Below, piece after piece: positions 55,329 through 64,000 of a stretch of 64,000 nucleotides of DNA (positions within the stretch are counted from its first letter, which is position 1; the number at the start of each line of letters is the position of its first letter). Source of the stretch: Phyllobacterium sp. 628 (GTDB lineage: Bacteria; Pseudomonadota; Alphaproteobacteria; Rhizobiales; Rhizobiaceae); the NCBI RefSeq assembly GCF_014189505.1, contig NZ_CP050302.1:1-64000 (forward strand), read 5' to 3'. A program made the translations under genes and the position numbers. The notes under the pieces are model-generated. The model was not told the DNA's origin and did no database searches. It worked only from the letters and a program-made list of their open reading frames with translations.

Positions 55329-56065
55329 TGATTTCCATTGCCAAAAGAGCCGAATGCAGCCGGAGCTGGAAGGCCAATCTCGTTCTGACTTGCGTCTTGC
55401 TGCTGGCAGCCCACAGCGGTTTCAGCGCTGACGCTTTTGCGAACGAAGCTGACGCAGATGCCATGGGGCCGGTCAAGGTTACAAAAATCGAAAACCCTTC
55501 GGCTCCGGTACAGTCCCCGGTGATTGCGCCGGATAGCGTCAGCTGTCACTTCGATCAGCAGCCGAACGCCAGGGATGGCGAAGAAACAGTTCGCCGTATT
55601 GCCAAAGACGAACACTTCAACATTGACTTTGCTGTCGCCGTTGCAAGGCACGAAAGCGGCTTTCGCATGGACAGTGTCTCTCCTGCAGGTGCCGTTGGTC
55701 TGATGCAATTGATGCCCGCTACCGCACGACGCTTTGATGTCGATATTTGCAATTCAGAAGACAATGTCCGTGGTGGCATCCGCTTCCTGAAGCTGCTCGA
55801 AAAGAAATATGCCAACCCGCTCTATGTGCTCGCCGCCTACAATGCCGGAGAGGGTGCAGTGGAGCAAAATCGTGGCATTCCGCTTTATCCGGAAACGGTC
55901 CGTTACGTCTCGGCTATCCTGACCGATCTCTATGGATGGCAGCCGTTCAACGACACTCCTGTCGCCGTCGCAACTGTCAATCGTCAACGCAAGACCGCTT
56001 CGGAAAAGCCGGACCCGGATAGCCCTGGCACATGGTCTCAGGGATTTGTTCTTCACGTGGAGTAA
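55325..56065 (+). CDS. virB1: Lytic transglycosylase VirB1
   Basis: 246-residue periplasmic muramidase that opens the peptidoglycan for T4SS assembly. N-terminal signal segment (LVLTCVLLLAAHSGFSADAF), a linker of about 45 residues, then an SLT domain with the catalytic Glu110 (ARHESGFRMDSVSPAGAVGL), LMQLMPATARRF and AAYNAGEGAVE. The C-terminal tail past residue 205 is polar. Placed after virB11 and before virB2. Confidence 0.9.
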   Translation: MMISIAKRAECSRSWKANLVLTCVLLLAAHSGFSADAFANEADADAMGPVKVTKIENPSAPVQSPVIAPDSVSCHFDQQPNARDGEETVRRIAKDEHFNIDFAVAVARHESGFRMDSVSPAGAVGLMQLMPATARRFDVDICNSEDNVRGGIRFLKLLEKKYANPLYVLAAYNAGEGAVEQNRGIPLYPETVRYVSAILTDLYGWQPFNDTPVAVATVNRQRKTASEKPDPDSPGTWSQGFVLHVE

Positions 56066-56069
56066 TAAA

Positions 56070-56414
56070 ATGAATTTGCAACCACTCTTTATCAAAGCCA
56101 TTTCCACACCTGCCCCGTTCAAGCGGGCAATTGCTCACGGCGCCATCGTTTCAATTGCCTTGGCCGTGCTGACAAGCAATGCATTTGCACAAACCGGACT
56201 GCAGCCGGTCCAGTCGGTCCTGCAGACTCTCATTACTATTCTCACCGGCCCGATTGCTTCGATGATCGCCATTCTTGCCGTTATCAGCTGCGGCTTCCTT
56301 GCCTGGACCGGCCGCTTTACCTGGGGCATTGCAGGCTCCGTGATCATGGGCATCGTGCTGGTTTTCGGATCAACACAGATCGTGGCCTTCTTCCAGAGTG
56401 CATTGGGACATTGA
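56070..56414 (+). CDS. virB2: Type IV secretion pilin VirB2
   Basis: 114-residue prepilin. Long signal peptide ending at SNAFAQ (about residue 41), then two hydrophobic helices separated by a short polar loop (PIASMIAILAVISCGFLAWT, GRFTWGIAGSVIMGIVLVFG), the VirB2 form. GGAG lies seven bases before the ATG. One base separates it from virB3. Confidence 0.9.
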   Translation: MNLQPLFIKAISTPAPFKRAIAHGAIVSIALAVLTSNAFAQTGLQPVQSVLQTLITILTGPIASMIAILAVISCGFLAWTGRFTWGIAGSVIMGIVLVFGSTQIVAFFQSALGH

Positions 56415-56415
56415 C

Positions 56416-56718
56416 ATGATTGCTGACGACGCTCCCGATTTGATCCCGCTGGTCAAGGCACTGACAAAGGCACCAACATTGTTTGGTGTCCCCTATATGT
56501 TTGCCATGTTCAACATCGTGGTCACCGCCGTCGTCTTTCTTGCAACGAAGAACCTGCTCACTTTGCTGCTCATTTTGCCGATCCACAGCTTCGGCTATTT
56601 CCTGTCCCTGCTGGATGATCAGATTTTCATGATCCTGCGCGTCAAAGCGGCCAAGACACCACCACAGTCCAGGGCTGTTTGGGGCATCAAAAGCTATACG
56701 CCGGGCGACATCACATGA
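56416..56718 (+). CDS. virB3: Type IV secretion protein VirB3
   Basis: 100-residue inner-membrane protein with the family pattern: LVKALTKAPTLFGVPYMFAM, two membrane segments and a short cytoplasmic end. ATG at 56416 follows GGGA. Overlaps virB4 by four bases. Confidence 0.9.
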   Translation: MIADDAPDLIPLVKALTKAPTLFGVPYMFAMFNIVVTAVVFLATKNLLTLLLILPIHSFGYFLSLLDDQIFMILRVKAAKTPPQSRAVWGIKSYTPGDIT

Positions 56719-59135
56719 CGACCCGCCCGATACGCAAGGAGATGCGGTTTGGTGATGCCGCCAAGCGTGAGCGTTCGGTCGCCAATCACATTCCCTATAC
56801 GCGCCATGTGGATGATACTGTGTTGCGCACAAAAGACGGCTTGCTGGTCAGCGTATTGAAGCTTGATGGCTTTTGCTTCGAAACGGCTGATATGGCGCAG
56901 TTGAACGGAAAGCTCGAAGGCCGCAACACGATATTACGGGCGCTCGGCAGCAGCCGCTATGCTGTCTATGGCCATATGATCCGCCGCCGCATCAAGCCGG
57001 GTATCGATGGCAAATTTGAAAGTCCGTTTGCCGATGAACTCAACCGGCGCTACATGGCGCAACTCGAACAACAGCGCATGTTTGTCAACGACATGTATGT
57101 CACGATTGTTCGCCGCCCGCTGCGCGGTCAGGTCGGTATTATCGACAGGATAACCAGAAGCATATTTTCGCGGCGTGCCGGCAAAGGCGAAGTTGCGGGT
57201 GAAGATCAGGACCTGCGCGAATTGAACGATGCGGTCCTGAATATCCGCGATTTCCTGCAGGATTACGGCGCGCGCATTCTGGGTATCCGGCAATCTGAAC
57301 CTGGCGTCTATTTCTCCGAACCGCTGGAATTTCTGGTGCAGATCGTCAACGGTTTGGAACCCGTAAAGATGCGATTGCCGCGCATGCCGCTTGATGGTGC
57401 ATTGGCGATGAAACGCCTGCATTTCGGCCGCAATGCCATTGAGTTTGTCGGTTCCACGCCGCCATCCGACAGCCGCATGGGGGCAATGCTTTCGGTACGC
57501 GAATATCCGCCTTACACGGGTCCCCTGCTGCTCGATGGGTTGCTGAAGGCGCCGCATGAATTCATCGTCAGTCAGAGCTTTGCCATTGTCGATCGCCCGA
57601 TGGCGCAGGGCCAGATCGAACGCGTCGCACGGCAGATCGCCATGGCGGACGAAGCTGGTTCCGTCGTCGGCAGCCAGCTCAACAGCGCGCGTGATGAGCT
57701 TTTGAGCTCGCGCTCCATTTATGGCAATCACCACCTTTCCATAATGTGTCTGGGCGACGACAAGCAGGAGCTCGACCAATGTATCCGCTCGGTCGGTGCA
57801 ACGCTGACGGATCAGGCGATTATCTGGCTGCGCGAGGATTTGAACTGTGAACCGGCATTCTGGGCACAGTTGCCGGGAAATTTCTCCTATATTGCCCGGT
57901 CTGCAATGATCTCGTCCAAGAATTTCGCCGGTTTTTTGTCACTGCATAATTTCCCGAGCGGCAAGCCAAGCGGCAATCATTGGGGCAGCGCCATATCTCT
58001 GCTCGAGACAACCAGTCAGACCGCCTACTTCTTCAATTTCCACGTGCGCGATCTCGGCAACTTTACCATGATCGGCCCATCCGGTTCGGGTAAGACCGTA
58101 GCGCTCTCTTTTCTTATGGCGCAGTCGCAGCGCATCAAGCCAACGCCCCGCTGCATCTTTTTCGATAAGGATCGCGGTGCAGAGATTTTCATTCGCGCGC
58201 TGGGTGGCAATTATGAAATCCTGCAACCGGGCGTTCCCTCAGGGTTCAATCCGCTTTGTCTGCCGGATACGGGTGCCAATCGCGAATTCCTGCTTCAGCT
58301 TTTCTCGTTGATGCTGCGCCGCCCGAACGGTGAGCCGCTCCCCGCCAGCGAAGAGAGTGTCATCCGGGCAGCCATTGGCCAGATCTTTGCATCTGGCCCC
58401 GAGGCACGTTCGCTCAATGTCTTCGGCTCCTTGCTGCGCGGACGAATCCGGGCGGGCGACGATGACCTTCTCGCACGATTTGATAAATGGTTGCGTCCGG
58501 ACCAATTGGGCTGGCTGTTCAACAATCCGGAAGACCGCTTCACCTGGTCCGATGTCGCGGGTTTCGACATGACCAAGATACTTGATGACCCGCTGACCCG
58601 CAGTGCTGCCCTGATGTACATTTTTCACCGGCTGGATGAGTTGCTCGACGGAAAACCGCTGCTGATCTTCCTCGATGAAGGGTGGCGTCTTCTGGACGAC
58701 GGGGTCTTTGCCGCTTTCATCAAGGACAAGATGAAGACAATCCGCAAGTTCAATGGCGTGGTGGGTTTCGGTACCCAGAGCGCATCGGACATTGCTTCTT
58801 CAACACTTGCCAATACGCTGATCGAACAAAGCGCCACACATATCTTCTTCCCCAATCCGCGTGCGGACCTGCAAAGCCACAGCACTGGCTTTGGCCTTTC
58901 AGCCCGGGAGATTCAATGGATCAGGACTGCCGATCCGGCAAGCCGGTCTTTTCTGATCAAACATGGACAGGAGTCGGTCATTGCGCGGCTTCGGCTAAGC
59001 GGCATGGACGATCTCATCAAGGTTCTGTCGGCACGCGCTGAAACAGTTGAAGAACTGACTGAACTACGAAGCAGGCTCGGCGACGACCCGCAGAAATGGC
59101 TCCCTGTCTTTTGCAAATCTGGAGACAAGATATGA
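56715..59135 (+). CDS. virB4: Type IV secretion ATPase VirB4
   Basis: 806-residue ATPase, the largest subunit and the universal marker of T4SS. N-terminal CagE/TrbE/VirB domain (residues 1-430, with HVDDTVLRTKDGLLVSVLKL); C-terminal ATPase with Walker A GPSGSGKT (454-461), Walker B LLIFLDEGWRLL (Asp654, Glu655), and GFGTQSASDIASSTLANTLI with the final IRTADPASRSFLIKHGQ part. Intact and of normal length. Overlaps virB3 and the virB7-like gene by four bases each. Confidence 0.95.
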   Translation: MTTRPIRKEMRFGDAAKRERSVANHIPYTRHVDDTVLRTKDGLLVSVLKLDGFCFETADMAQLNGKLEGRNTILRALGSSRYAVYGHMIRRRIKPGIDGKFESPFADELNRRYMAQLEQQRMFVNDMYVTIVRRPLRGQVGIIDRITRSIFSRRAGKGEVAGEDQDLRELNDAVLNIRDFLQDYGARILGIRQSEPGVYFSEPLEFLVQIVNGLEPVKMRLPRMPLDGALAMKRLHFGRNAIEFVGSTPPSDSRMGAMLSVREYPPYTGPLLLDGLLKAPHEFIVSQSFAIVDRPMAQGQIERVARQIAMADEAGSVVGSQLNSARDELLSSRSIYGNHHLSIMCLGDDKQELDQCIRSVGATLTDQAIIWLREDLNCEPAFWAQLPGNFSYIARSAMISSKNFAGFLSLHNFPSGKPSGNHWGSAISLLETTSQTAYFFNFHVRDLGNFTMIGPSGSGKTVALSFLMAQSQRIKPTPRCIFFDKDRGAEIFIRALGGNYEILQPGVPSGFNPLCLPDTGANREFLLQLFSLMLRRPNGEPLPASEESVIRAAIGQIFASGPEARSLNVFGSLLRGRIRAGDDDLLARFDKWLRPDQLGWLFNNPEDRFTWSDVAGFDMTKILDDPLTRSAALMYIFHRLDELLDGKPLLIFLDEGWRLLDDGVFAAFIKDKMKTIRKFNGVVGFGTQSASDIASSTLANTLIEQSATHIFFPNPRADLQSHSTGFGLSAREIQWIRTADPASRSFLIKHGQESVIARLRLSGMDDLIKVLSARAETVEELTELRSRLGDDPQKWLPVFCKSGDKI

Positions 59136-59311
59136 AGATTTCCAACCTTGGCCTGCTGGTTGGCATCATGATGGTTTGTACCGCCTGTGCGAGCGGTCAT
59201 AAACTCAAAATGCCCTGTTCCTTGTCTGTCTTCTCATCCGCGTTTGCAGCCGATGATTGCGGTCCGTTGAGACCGGTGAACCAAGCCATATTCACCTTCT
59301 TCAATCCTTGA
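59132..59311 (+). CDS. virB7: Small lipoprotein, VirB7-like
   Basis: 59-residue lipoprotein. A hydrophobic signal of 18 residues precedes the probable lipid-bearing Cys19 (CTAC; the -3 position is Cys, where Leu is more usual). Near the C-terminus DDCGPLRPVNQAIF (Cys43) matches the C-x-GPxxPxN element of Agrobacterium VirB7, which docks on VirB9 and forms a disulfide to it. VirB7 normally lies between virB6 and virB8; here it lies between virB4 and virB6, where plasmid systems often carry an entry-exclusion lipoprotein. The CGPxxPxN motif makes VirB7 the better call. Confidence 0.72.
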   Translation: MKISNLGLLVGIMMVCTACASGHKLKMPCSLSVFSSAFAADDCGPLRPVNQAIFTFFNP

Positions 59312-59332
59312 TCGCAGGAGCTTCCAGCCTCA

Positions 59333-60511
59333 ATGGAGACGACGCCCAACTACATTGCCCAGATGTCAGACAGTATCGACCAGCTGGGCAAAAGCTTCAC
59401 GGCGTCGACCTATGGTGCGTTTGCGAGCGAGATCGCCCCGGTCTTTTCAGGGCTTCTCGTGCTCTATCTGGTGTTTTGGGGCTTCCGTTTCTGGCAAGGC
59501 AGAGGCGAACGCAGCGTTATCGAAATTGTATTTCGTCTCTTCCGCATCGCCGTCATTTTCTCGATTGCCACCGGATGGGGCCCTATCCAGACCGTAGTGT
59601 ATCGCATCATCACCGATATCCCATCCTCGGTCAGTTCCGTGATGATGAACAATATCATCAATGTCGGGCGCGGTTCCATGTCTCAACAAACAGTGGAACG
59701 GGATCTCTACGATTTCTATCGCATTGCCATGCTGGCATCGGCGCGAATATCCGGCCAGTCTCCAGCCGCGGGCAAACCGGCAGCACCGGCAGGAAAATCA
59801 ACAGATCCTGCCGCTCAGCCTGCACCAGCCCCCGCACCTGCACCAACAGGTAATTCAGCCCCCCCTCAAGATACCCTGACATCGTCAGTCCATTCGGGCA
59901 TTGTCTGGATCGCCGCCGCGCTGTTTGTGGGATATGCCGTCTTCATGATGCTGTTCTGTAAACTGGCGCTTTGGGTCGTGCTTGCTTTGGCTCCCGTTTT
60001 TATTGTTCTTTTGCTGTTTCAGGGCGTATCGCGGTTTTTCTCCGGCTGGCTGACCACCGCCGTCCAGACCATGCTGATCCCAATTTTCTTCTATGCATTC
60101 CTGGCTTTCTTCCTCATTGCCATCAAGGATATTGTCATTGCTCTGAAAATATCGATGGACCACGGGGCGATACCAGGCACCAAAGAGATTGCACCCTTTG
60201 TATTGGTCTGTTTCTCCGGCCTTTTCCTCCTGATACAGATCATCCCTTTGAGTGCGCGGATTGCAGGCGGTGCACAGCAATGGATCAATGATGCTATTCA
60301 GACCGGGGCAGCCCGCGCCTTGGGTGCTTTTCCGTCCGCTATGGGGCGAAACGGTGCGCGTGGAGCATCGGCGAAATCATCACAAGGCAATGCCGGGATG
60401 CAAGCCTCGCCCCTGGGCGGGCCACCCACCGCATCTGAAGTCAGTGATACGCTGATACGCGATATTCAGGACCGCAATCTTGCGATCAACCGGCAAACGC
60501 GTAACCGTTAG
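59333..60511 (+). CDS. virB6: Type IV secretion protein VirB6
   Basis: 392-residue polytopic inner-membrane protein (TrbL/VirB6 family): membrane segments in residues 35-50, 70-90, 185-250 and 280-310, with the conserved WVVLALAPVFIVLLLFQGVS and FSGWLTTAVQTMLIPIFFYA segments. Between helices, residues 142-178 form a Pro/Ala-rich stretch (PAAPAGK and QPAPAPAPAPTG), unusual for the family. The tail past 325 is polar and Gly/Ser-rich. GGAG precedes the ATG. Last gene of the operon; about 50 bases follow before a convergent gene, with no clear terminator. Confidence 0.88.
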   Translation: METTPNYIAQMSDSIDQLGKSFTASTYGAFASEIAPVFSGLLVLYLVFWGFRFWQGRGERSVIEIVFRLFRIAVIFSIATGWGPIQTVVYRIITDIPSSVSSVMMNNIINVGRGSMSQQTVERDLYDFYRIAMLASARISGQSPAAGKPAAPAGKSTDPAAQPAPAPAPAPTGNSAPPQDTLTSSVHSGIVWIAAALFVGYAVFMMLFCKLALWVVLALAPVFIVLLLFQGVSRFFSGWLTTAVQTMLIPIFFYAFLAFFLIAIKDIVIALKISMDHGAIPGTKEIAPFVLVCFSGLFLLIQIIPLSARIAGGAQQWINDAIQTGAARALGAFPSAMGRNGARGASAKSSQGNAGMQASPLGGPPTASEVSDTLIRDIQDRNLAINRQTRNR

Positions 60512-60559
60512 ACCAGGTTTCGCGTTATAGAGCGGAGTATAGCCGATCATCCTTCCAAC

Positions 60560-61027
60560 CTAAATTGGCAGGTCCAGATTGGCGATCATTTCTCCGTCTT
60601 CGTCGAGGCCTTCTTCCAAGAAGCCCGCTGTGCGATAGAGGTGCCGTGCGCCTTTATTCTCAGGCTCATAGCAAATCGAAACGTGTCTGACATGGCCGAG
60701 GCGCCTGATTTCCTCAAGCAGCTCGCGCAATGCAGCCCTGCCATAGCCCCTGCCCTGGAAGGCCCGATCAATCATGAAGCGGTAGATTAGTGCTTCATCA
60801 TCGTCGATAGGTGCCTCGTACATCAGGAAGCCGACCACACGGTCTTCCGCCAAAATGGCACGTGGCCGTGCGTCCGCATCCAGAGCGGCCTCATCCAGAG
60901 AGTCCGCATTGTTCGCAACGAAATCCAGCTGCTCATAAGCAAGCTGCAGGGATGTAACCAGTTTACGGTTTGCCTCGGTGACCGCAACCAGACGAATTTC
61001 TGCTGTCTGCCGGTGCTGCTCAGTCAA
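60560..61027 (-). CDS. GNAT family N-acetyltransferase
   Basis: 155-residue acetyltransferase. Acetyl-CoA site FMIDRAFQGRGYGRAAL (about residues 84-100), then ISICYEPENKGARHLYRTAG-type C-terminal motif. The start is TTG at 61027, seven bases after GGGAGG; no ATG fits. It resembles diamine/spermidine-type acetyltransferases (EPENKGARHLYRTAGF). It follows the NRPS-like gene by 85 bases on the same strand, so it could act on an amine or on the peptide product; unproved. Confidence 0.78.
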   Translation of the reverse strand: MTEQHRQTAEIRLVAVTEANRKLVTSLQLAYEQLDFVANNADSLDEAALDADARPRAILAEDRVVGFLMYEAPIDDDEALIYRFMIDRAFQGRGYGRAALRELLEEIRRLGHVRHVSICYEPENKGARHLYRTAGFLEEGLDEDGEMIANLDLPI

Positions 61028-61077
61028 AACATAACCTCCCGCTCAATTCCGTAACGTGCCGGCAAACCAAAAGCGGC

Positions 61078-61106
61078 GACCGGCTCAACGAACCATATGG
61101 CCGGTC
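61078..61106 (-). terminator. Weak hairpin after the Pls-like gene
   Basis: Seven-base-pair stem gaccggc (61078-61084) with gccggtc (61100-61106) and 15-base loop, starting seven bases after the stop codon; followed on the minus strand by GCCGCTTTTGG. It could reduce but probably not stop reading into the acetyltransferase gene. Confidence 0.4.
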
Positions 61107-61112
61107 CGACAA

Positions 61113-64000
61113 TCAAGCCGATACTTTGGAGCGATCCTGTCGAACAGGGGTCACGAACCGATGCAGCTTGGCTGGATTACCACGCCAGATGGAGTTCGGT
61201 TCTAGCACTTCGCCCTTCATGACGAAGGAGTCTGTATCGATCATCGATCCATCTCCCATCACGACGCCATAGTGGACAAAAGCCGCAGGTCCGAGCGTAC
61301 AGCCTCTGCCGATGCGGATGAAATCAGACTTGAACGCGCCCTCTTCCAGCGAATGGGCCTGAATGACGCAGCCTTCGTTGAGAGTTACGTCATCGCCGAT
61401 TTCCACCAGTGAACGTTCGGTAAGATTGCTGCCGCCGTCATAGACCCTTCGGCCCACTTTGACACCAAGCATACGCAGGATCATAGGGCGCAACGGCGTA
61501 CCGGCAAACAGACGGGTAATGGGCGAATCCGACAGTTTCCAATGGCGTTCGTGGTGCCAGAAAGTAACGTCATAGATTGTCGTCATCTGTGGCTTGAGCT
61601 TGCCAAACCCGAGACTTGCCCGCTCCAACAGAATATAGAACGGAATGGTGATCGCTGACGTCGCAAGTACGGCGACAAACAGCGCGATCTCAGCCCATTC
61701 GGTATAATAGTTGAGAGCGCGGTCCCAGATCACCAGTGTGACAAACAGCATAACCCACTGGGCCGCCAGAAACAGAAGCGCGGTCATGAAGTTATAACGG
61801 TTCTTGAACGTCAGGCGATACTGTCTGTCCTCTTCGCTGACACCAGCAATGAGCTCCTTGTCGCGATTCACCATGCGCGGGATTTCAAAGGACGGCGAAC
61901 CGAGAAGACCGACATTCTCGCGCACTGGCCCGTCGATAGGGATCATCACCTTGGTGCCAAGCAGGCAATTGTCGCCTGTCTGTCCATCCGGAGGGTAGTA
62001 GATGTTATTACCCAGATAGTTGCGTTCGCCGATCTTCGTATGTTCAAGCCTGAATGCGGAAGCAGATTTGTGCATGTTGATCATGAAAAGTCCGTCGGAC
62101 ACCATGGTTTGGCTGCCGATCTCGCACAGGAGCGGGTTTTCATGTTGCTGGTTGCTGCCAAAGTTGGAACCTGTTTGGACAACTTTATTCAGATTCCAGC
62201 CGATGGAACGCATGTAATGGACAATTGCAGAACTATCGCCAAAAAGAATATTGAGAACGCGGGAATTGCTGCTGAGTTCGACGACGGTCTGCAGCCAGTA
62301 ACGGAAACCGTAGAGTGTATAGGTACGCCCGGACCGCAAAACCAGACTGATCAGGCGAGGCATGAAAACCGCCGCGATAAACGCCACGGCAATATAGCCA
62401 AGCAGCGTAACGGTGGTGCCGATCGCGACAATGCCGATTGTTTCCTGATAATCGTCACTCACATTCTGCCAATAGCTGTGGAACAGAAGCGGAAGTGGCG
62501 TGACAATGGCGAACAGCCCGAACAGCTGTACCGCTTCAAACAGTACACGCCGGACATTGGACGGATTGATATTGCGGACTTTGCAATAGTCGGCGGTGGT
62601 GCGTACGGCTGGAGACCCGTGCCAATGCTCGTAATCAGGAATGCTCTGCCCGCGCTGGAGCGAAGAAGCATGGCCAAGCTGGGTGCGATCACCCATTGTG
62701 GTGTCGATGTCGAGCGTGGACCCGACGCCCACAAAAGCGTCGTGACCAATGGTCAATGGACCGGTATGAATGTAGCCAGCCTGAGCGCGATAGCCAAGGA
62801 TCATGGATTCCTTGCGCAGAATAGCGTTGTCACCAATCGATATGAGATCCGTGCACACCGGTACGGTGCGGCATTCAATAACAGTGTTTCGTCCAAGCTG
62901 GGTGCCGAGGAGCCGTAAATAAAGGTTATAAAGCGGGCTGCCACGGAACAGAACAACCGGCGCGGTACGGATCAGTGTCTGAACCACCCAAAAACGATAG
63001 TAGCGCATGCCCCAAATGGGGAACACTTCCGCCTTCCAGCGTCCGATGAGCAGCCATTTTGCAACAATGGCAACACCGGACATTCCAAAGAACACGCCTC
63101 CTGAGAGCAGCACGCAACGCAGGTAGAGTTGCAGCGGTTCGTCGAGCTTGTCATAGGTCCAGTCAAGGCCCTTATTGAAAGCCCACAATCCGATATAGCT
63201 ATAGAGCCCATAGAACAGCATCTGTGCCGCTCCACAGGTCCAATAGGCAATGTTTGACGCACGGTGCGTGAGAACAGTCTCGTTGACAGCTGCTGTCATC
63301 TCTTCCGGTTTGCACAGGTGCTGCGCGAGGCGGGCCAAGGTCGGATAAAGATAAATGTCCCGCATGGACGTTGTCGCCCATTCTTTTCTTGTACGTACAC
63401 GCGCACAAAAGCGGGCCATGAGCAGGGAATTGGCGCCAAGATCATCAAAGAAGTTATCCTCCATGGACACTTCATCGAATTTCAGCACATCGGTCAGCGC
63501 GTTTGCGAGAAAACGTTCGTCGTCATTGCTGGGTGGCACAATTGTTCGATCAGCCGACAGCCGAAGGCTTGTCGGTTTGGGCAACTGGCGAAGATCGGCC
63601 TTGTTCGAAACCGTCATCGGGATCGCAGACAATTCTTCCAGATAGGACGGCACCATATAGTCAGGCAGACGCCGTTTCAGCTCTGCTGCAATGTCCGAAC
63701 GCAAGATCGGTGGCAGCCCGGACTTGGATGCATAATAGGCAACGAGTTCCACACGGCCAGGCTCAACTTCCCAGGTTGTGACGGCAGCTTGCGCAATCGC
63801 TGGCTGATCCAGCAGCACCGCCTCAATCTCACCAAGCTCGATCCGGTATCCGCGGATTTTCACCTGGGTGTCTATGCGCCCGTGATATTCGATCTCGCCA
63901 CTATCGTTGATCCGGCCGAGATCGCCTGTCCGGTAAATGCGCTTGGATGGATTGTTCGGCAGATTGAGAAAATCAGGGATGAATTTCTGTTCTGTCAGAT
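61113..64000 (-). CDS. Pls-like single-module NRPS with membrane/LbH C-terminal domain (5' end outside window)
   Basis: The reading frame is open to base 64,000, so the first part of the gene is missing; 961 residues are visible. Upstream of base 63,863 the frame continues with FIPDFLNLP and RTGDLGRI (core A7), then [15 protein letters not shown] (A8), both of amino-acid adenylation domains. NKADLRQLP (A10; Lys near 63,602) ends that domain. A carrier domain follows with its phosphopantetheine Ser ([11 protein letters not shown], codon near 63,428). The remaining about 760 residues hold several membrane helices in three groups, alternating with hexapeptide-repeat, acyltransferase-like stretches ([40 protein letters not shown]). 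This is the plan of the NRPS terminal-domain family that includes epsilon-poly-lysine synthetase. The substrate cannot be read because the specificity part lies outside. Confidence 0.82.
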   Translation of the reverse strand, partial: LTEQKFIPDFLNLPNNPSKRIYRTGDLGRINDSGEIEYHGRIDTQVKIRGYRIELGEIEAVLLDQPAIAQAAVTTWEVEPGRVELVAYYASKSGLPPILRSDIAAELKRRLPDYMVPSYLEELSAIPMTVSNKADLRQLPKPTSLRLSADRTIVPPSNDDERFLANALTDVLKFDEVSMEDNFFDDLGANSLLMARFCARVRTRKEWATTSMRDIYLYPTLARLAQHLCKPEEMTAAVNETVLTHRASNIAYWTCGAAQMLFYGLYSYIGLWAFNKGLDWTYDKLDEPLQLYLRCVLLSGGVFFGMSGVAIVAKWLLIGRWKAEVFPIWGMRYYRFWVVQTLIRTAPVVLFRGSPLYNLYLRLLGTQLGRNTVIECRTVPVCTDLISIGDNAILRKESMILGYRAQAGYIHTGPLTIGHDAFVGVGSTLDIDTTMGDRTQLGHASSLQRGQSIPDYEHWHGSPAVRTTADYCKVRNINPSNVRRVLFEAVQLFGLFAIVTPLPLLFHSYWQNVSDDYQETIGIVAIGTTVTLLGYIAVAFIAAVFMPRLISLVLRSGRTYTLYGFRYWLQTVVELSSNSRVLNILFGDSSAIVHYMRSIGWNLNKVVQTGSNFGSNQQHENPLLCEIGSQTMVSDGLFMINMHKSASAFRLEHTKIGERNYLGNNIYYPPDGQTGDNCLLGTKVMIPIDGPVRENVGLLGSPSFEIPRMVNRDKELIAGVSEEDRQYRLTFKNRYNFMTALLFLAAQWVMLFVTLVIWDRALNYYTEWAEIALFVAVLATSAITIPFYILLERASLGFGKLKPQMTTIYDVTFWHHERHWKLSDSPITRLFAGTPLRPMILRMLGVKVGRRVYDGGSNLTERSLVEIGDDVTLNEGCVIQAHSLEEGAFKSDFIRIGRGCTLGPAAFVHYGVVMGDGSMIDTDSFVMKGEVLEPNSIWRGNPAKLHRFVTPVRQDRSKVSA

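Noticed and set aside
59132-59311. Entry-exclusion (Eex) lipoprotein as the identity of the small gene between virB4 and virB6
   Set aside because: Position fits, but the CGPLRPVN element and the matching VirB9 cysteine fit VirB7 better; kept only as an alternative.
1-64000. CRISPR arrays, tRNA or rRNA genes, insertion sequences, integrase and attachment sites
   Set aside because: No regularly spaced repeats, no clover-leaf or rRNA segments and no transposase or integrase frames were seen. The T4SS region therefore has no visible mobile-element borders in this window.

Overview
The window looks like the genome of an alphaproteobacterium of the order Hyphomicrobiales (Rhizobiales), in or near the Brucellaceae/Phyllobacteriaceae. 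The grounds are a ChvE-GguA-GguB sugar importer with GguC, LacE/AgpA-type importers of rhizobial type, tight operons with ATGA overlaps, and a moderately high GC content by eye. I see no rRNA, tRNA, CRISPR array, transposase or integrase. Nothing fixes the replicon type. All identifications are by reading motifs and from memory of the families; no database search was run.

Bases 240-46,800 form a catabolic island with six ABC importers, each beside a regulator or enzymes: (1) chvE-gguA-gguB on the minus strand, opposite gguC and a sugar dehydrogenase, with a GntR/FCD regulator; (2) a lactose-type importer (lacEFG-lacK) with an unusual Gfo/Idh-aldo/keto reductase fusion, a hydroxypyruvate-isomerase-like enzyme and a divergent AraC regulator; (3) an alpha-galactoside (Agp) oligosaccharide importer of the peptide type, bracketed by two GH4 glycosidases, with an AraC and a LacI regulator; (4) a polar amino-acid importer with an isoaspartyl-peptidase/asparaginase and a cupin; (5) a glycerol-3-phosphate-like (Ugp) importer with a TIM-barrel isomerase and a divergent LysR regulator; (6) a CUT1 sugar importer with a fumarylacetoacetase-fold enzyme, a DapA-type aldolase/dehydratase, a GntR regulator and a PfkB kinase. 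A secreted metallo-beta-lactamase-fold protein lies between (5) and (6). In four systems a strong hairpin directly follows the binding-protein gene, which suits higher expression of that subunit.

Bases 46,980-50,914 hold housekeeping-type genes: the RNA-binding protein Tex and an MFS exporter with a C-terminal extension.

Bases 51,302-60,511 hold a single-operon VirB-type type IV secretion system in rotated order: virB8-B9-B10-B11-B1-B2-B3-B4-B7-B6. VirB5 and the VirD4 coupling protein are not present, and no relaxase is nearby. The small lipoprotein between virB4 and virB6 carries the CGPxxPxN signature of VirB7, and VirB9 has a matching C-terminal cysteine.

Bases 60,560-64,000 (minus strand) hold a GNAT acetyltransferase and the 3' part of a single-module non-ribosomal peptide synthetase. 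Its C-terminal half is membrane-bound with left-handed-helix repeats, the architecture of epsilon-poly-lysine synthetase (Pls) type enzymes. The gene runs off the window at base 64,000.
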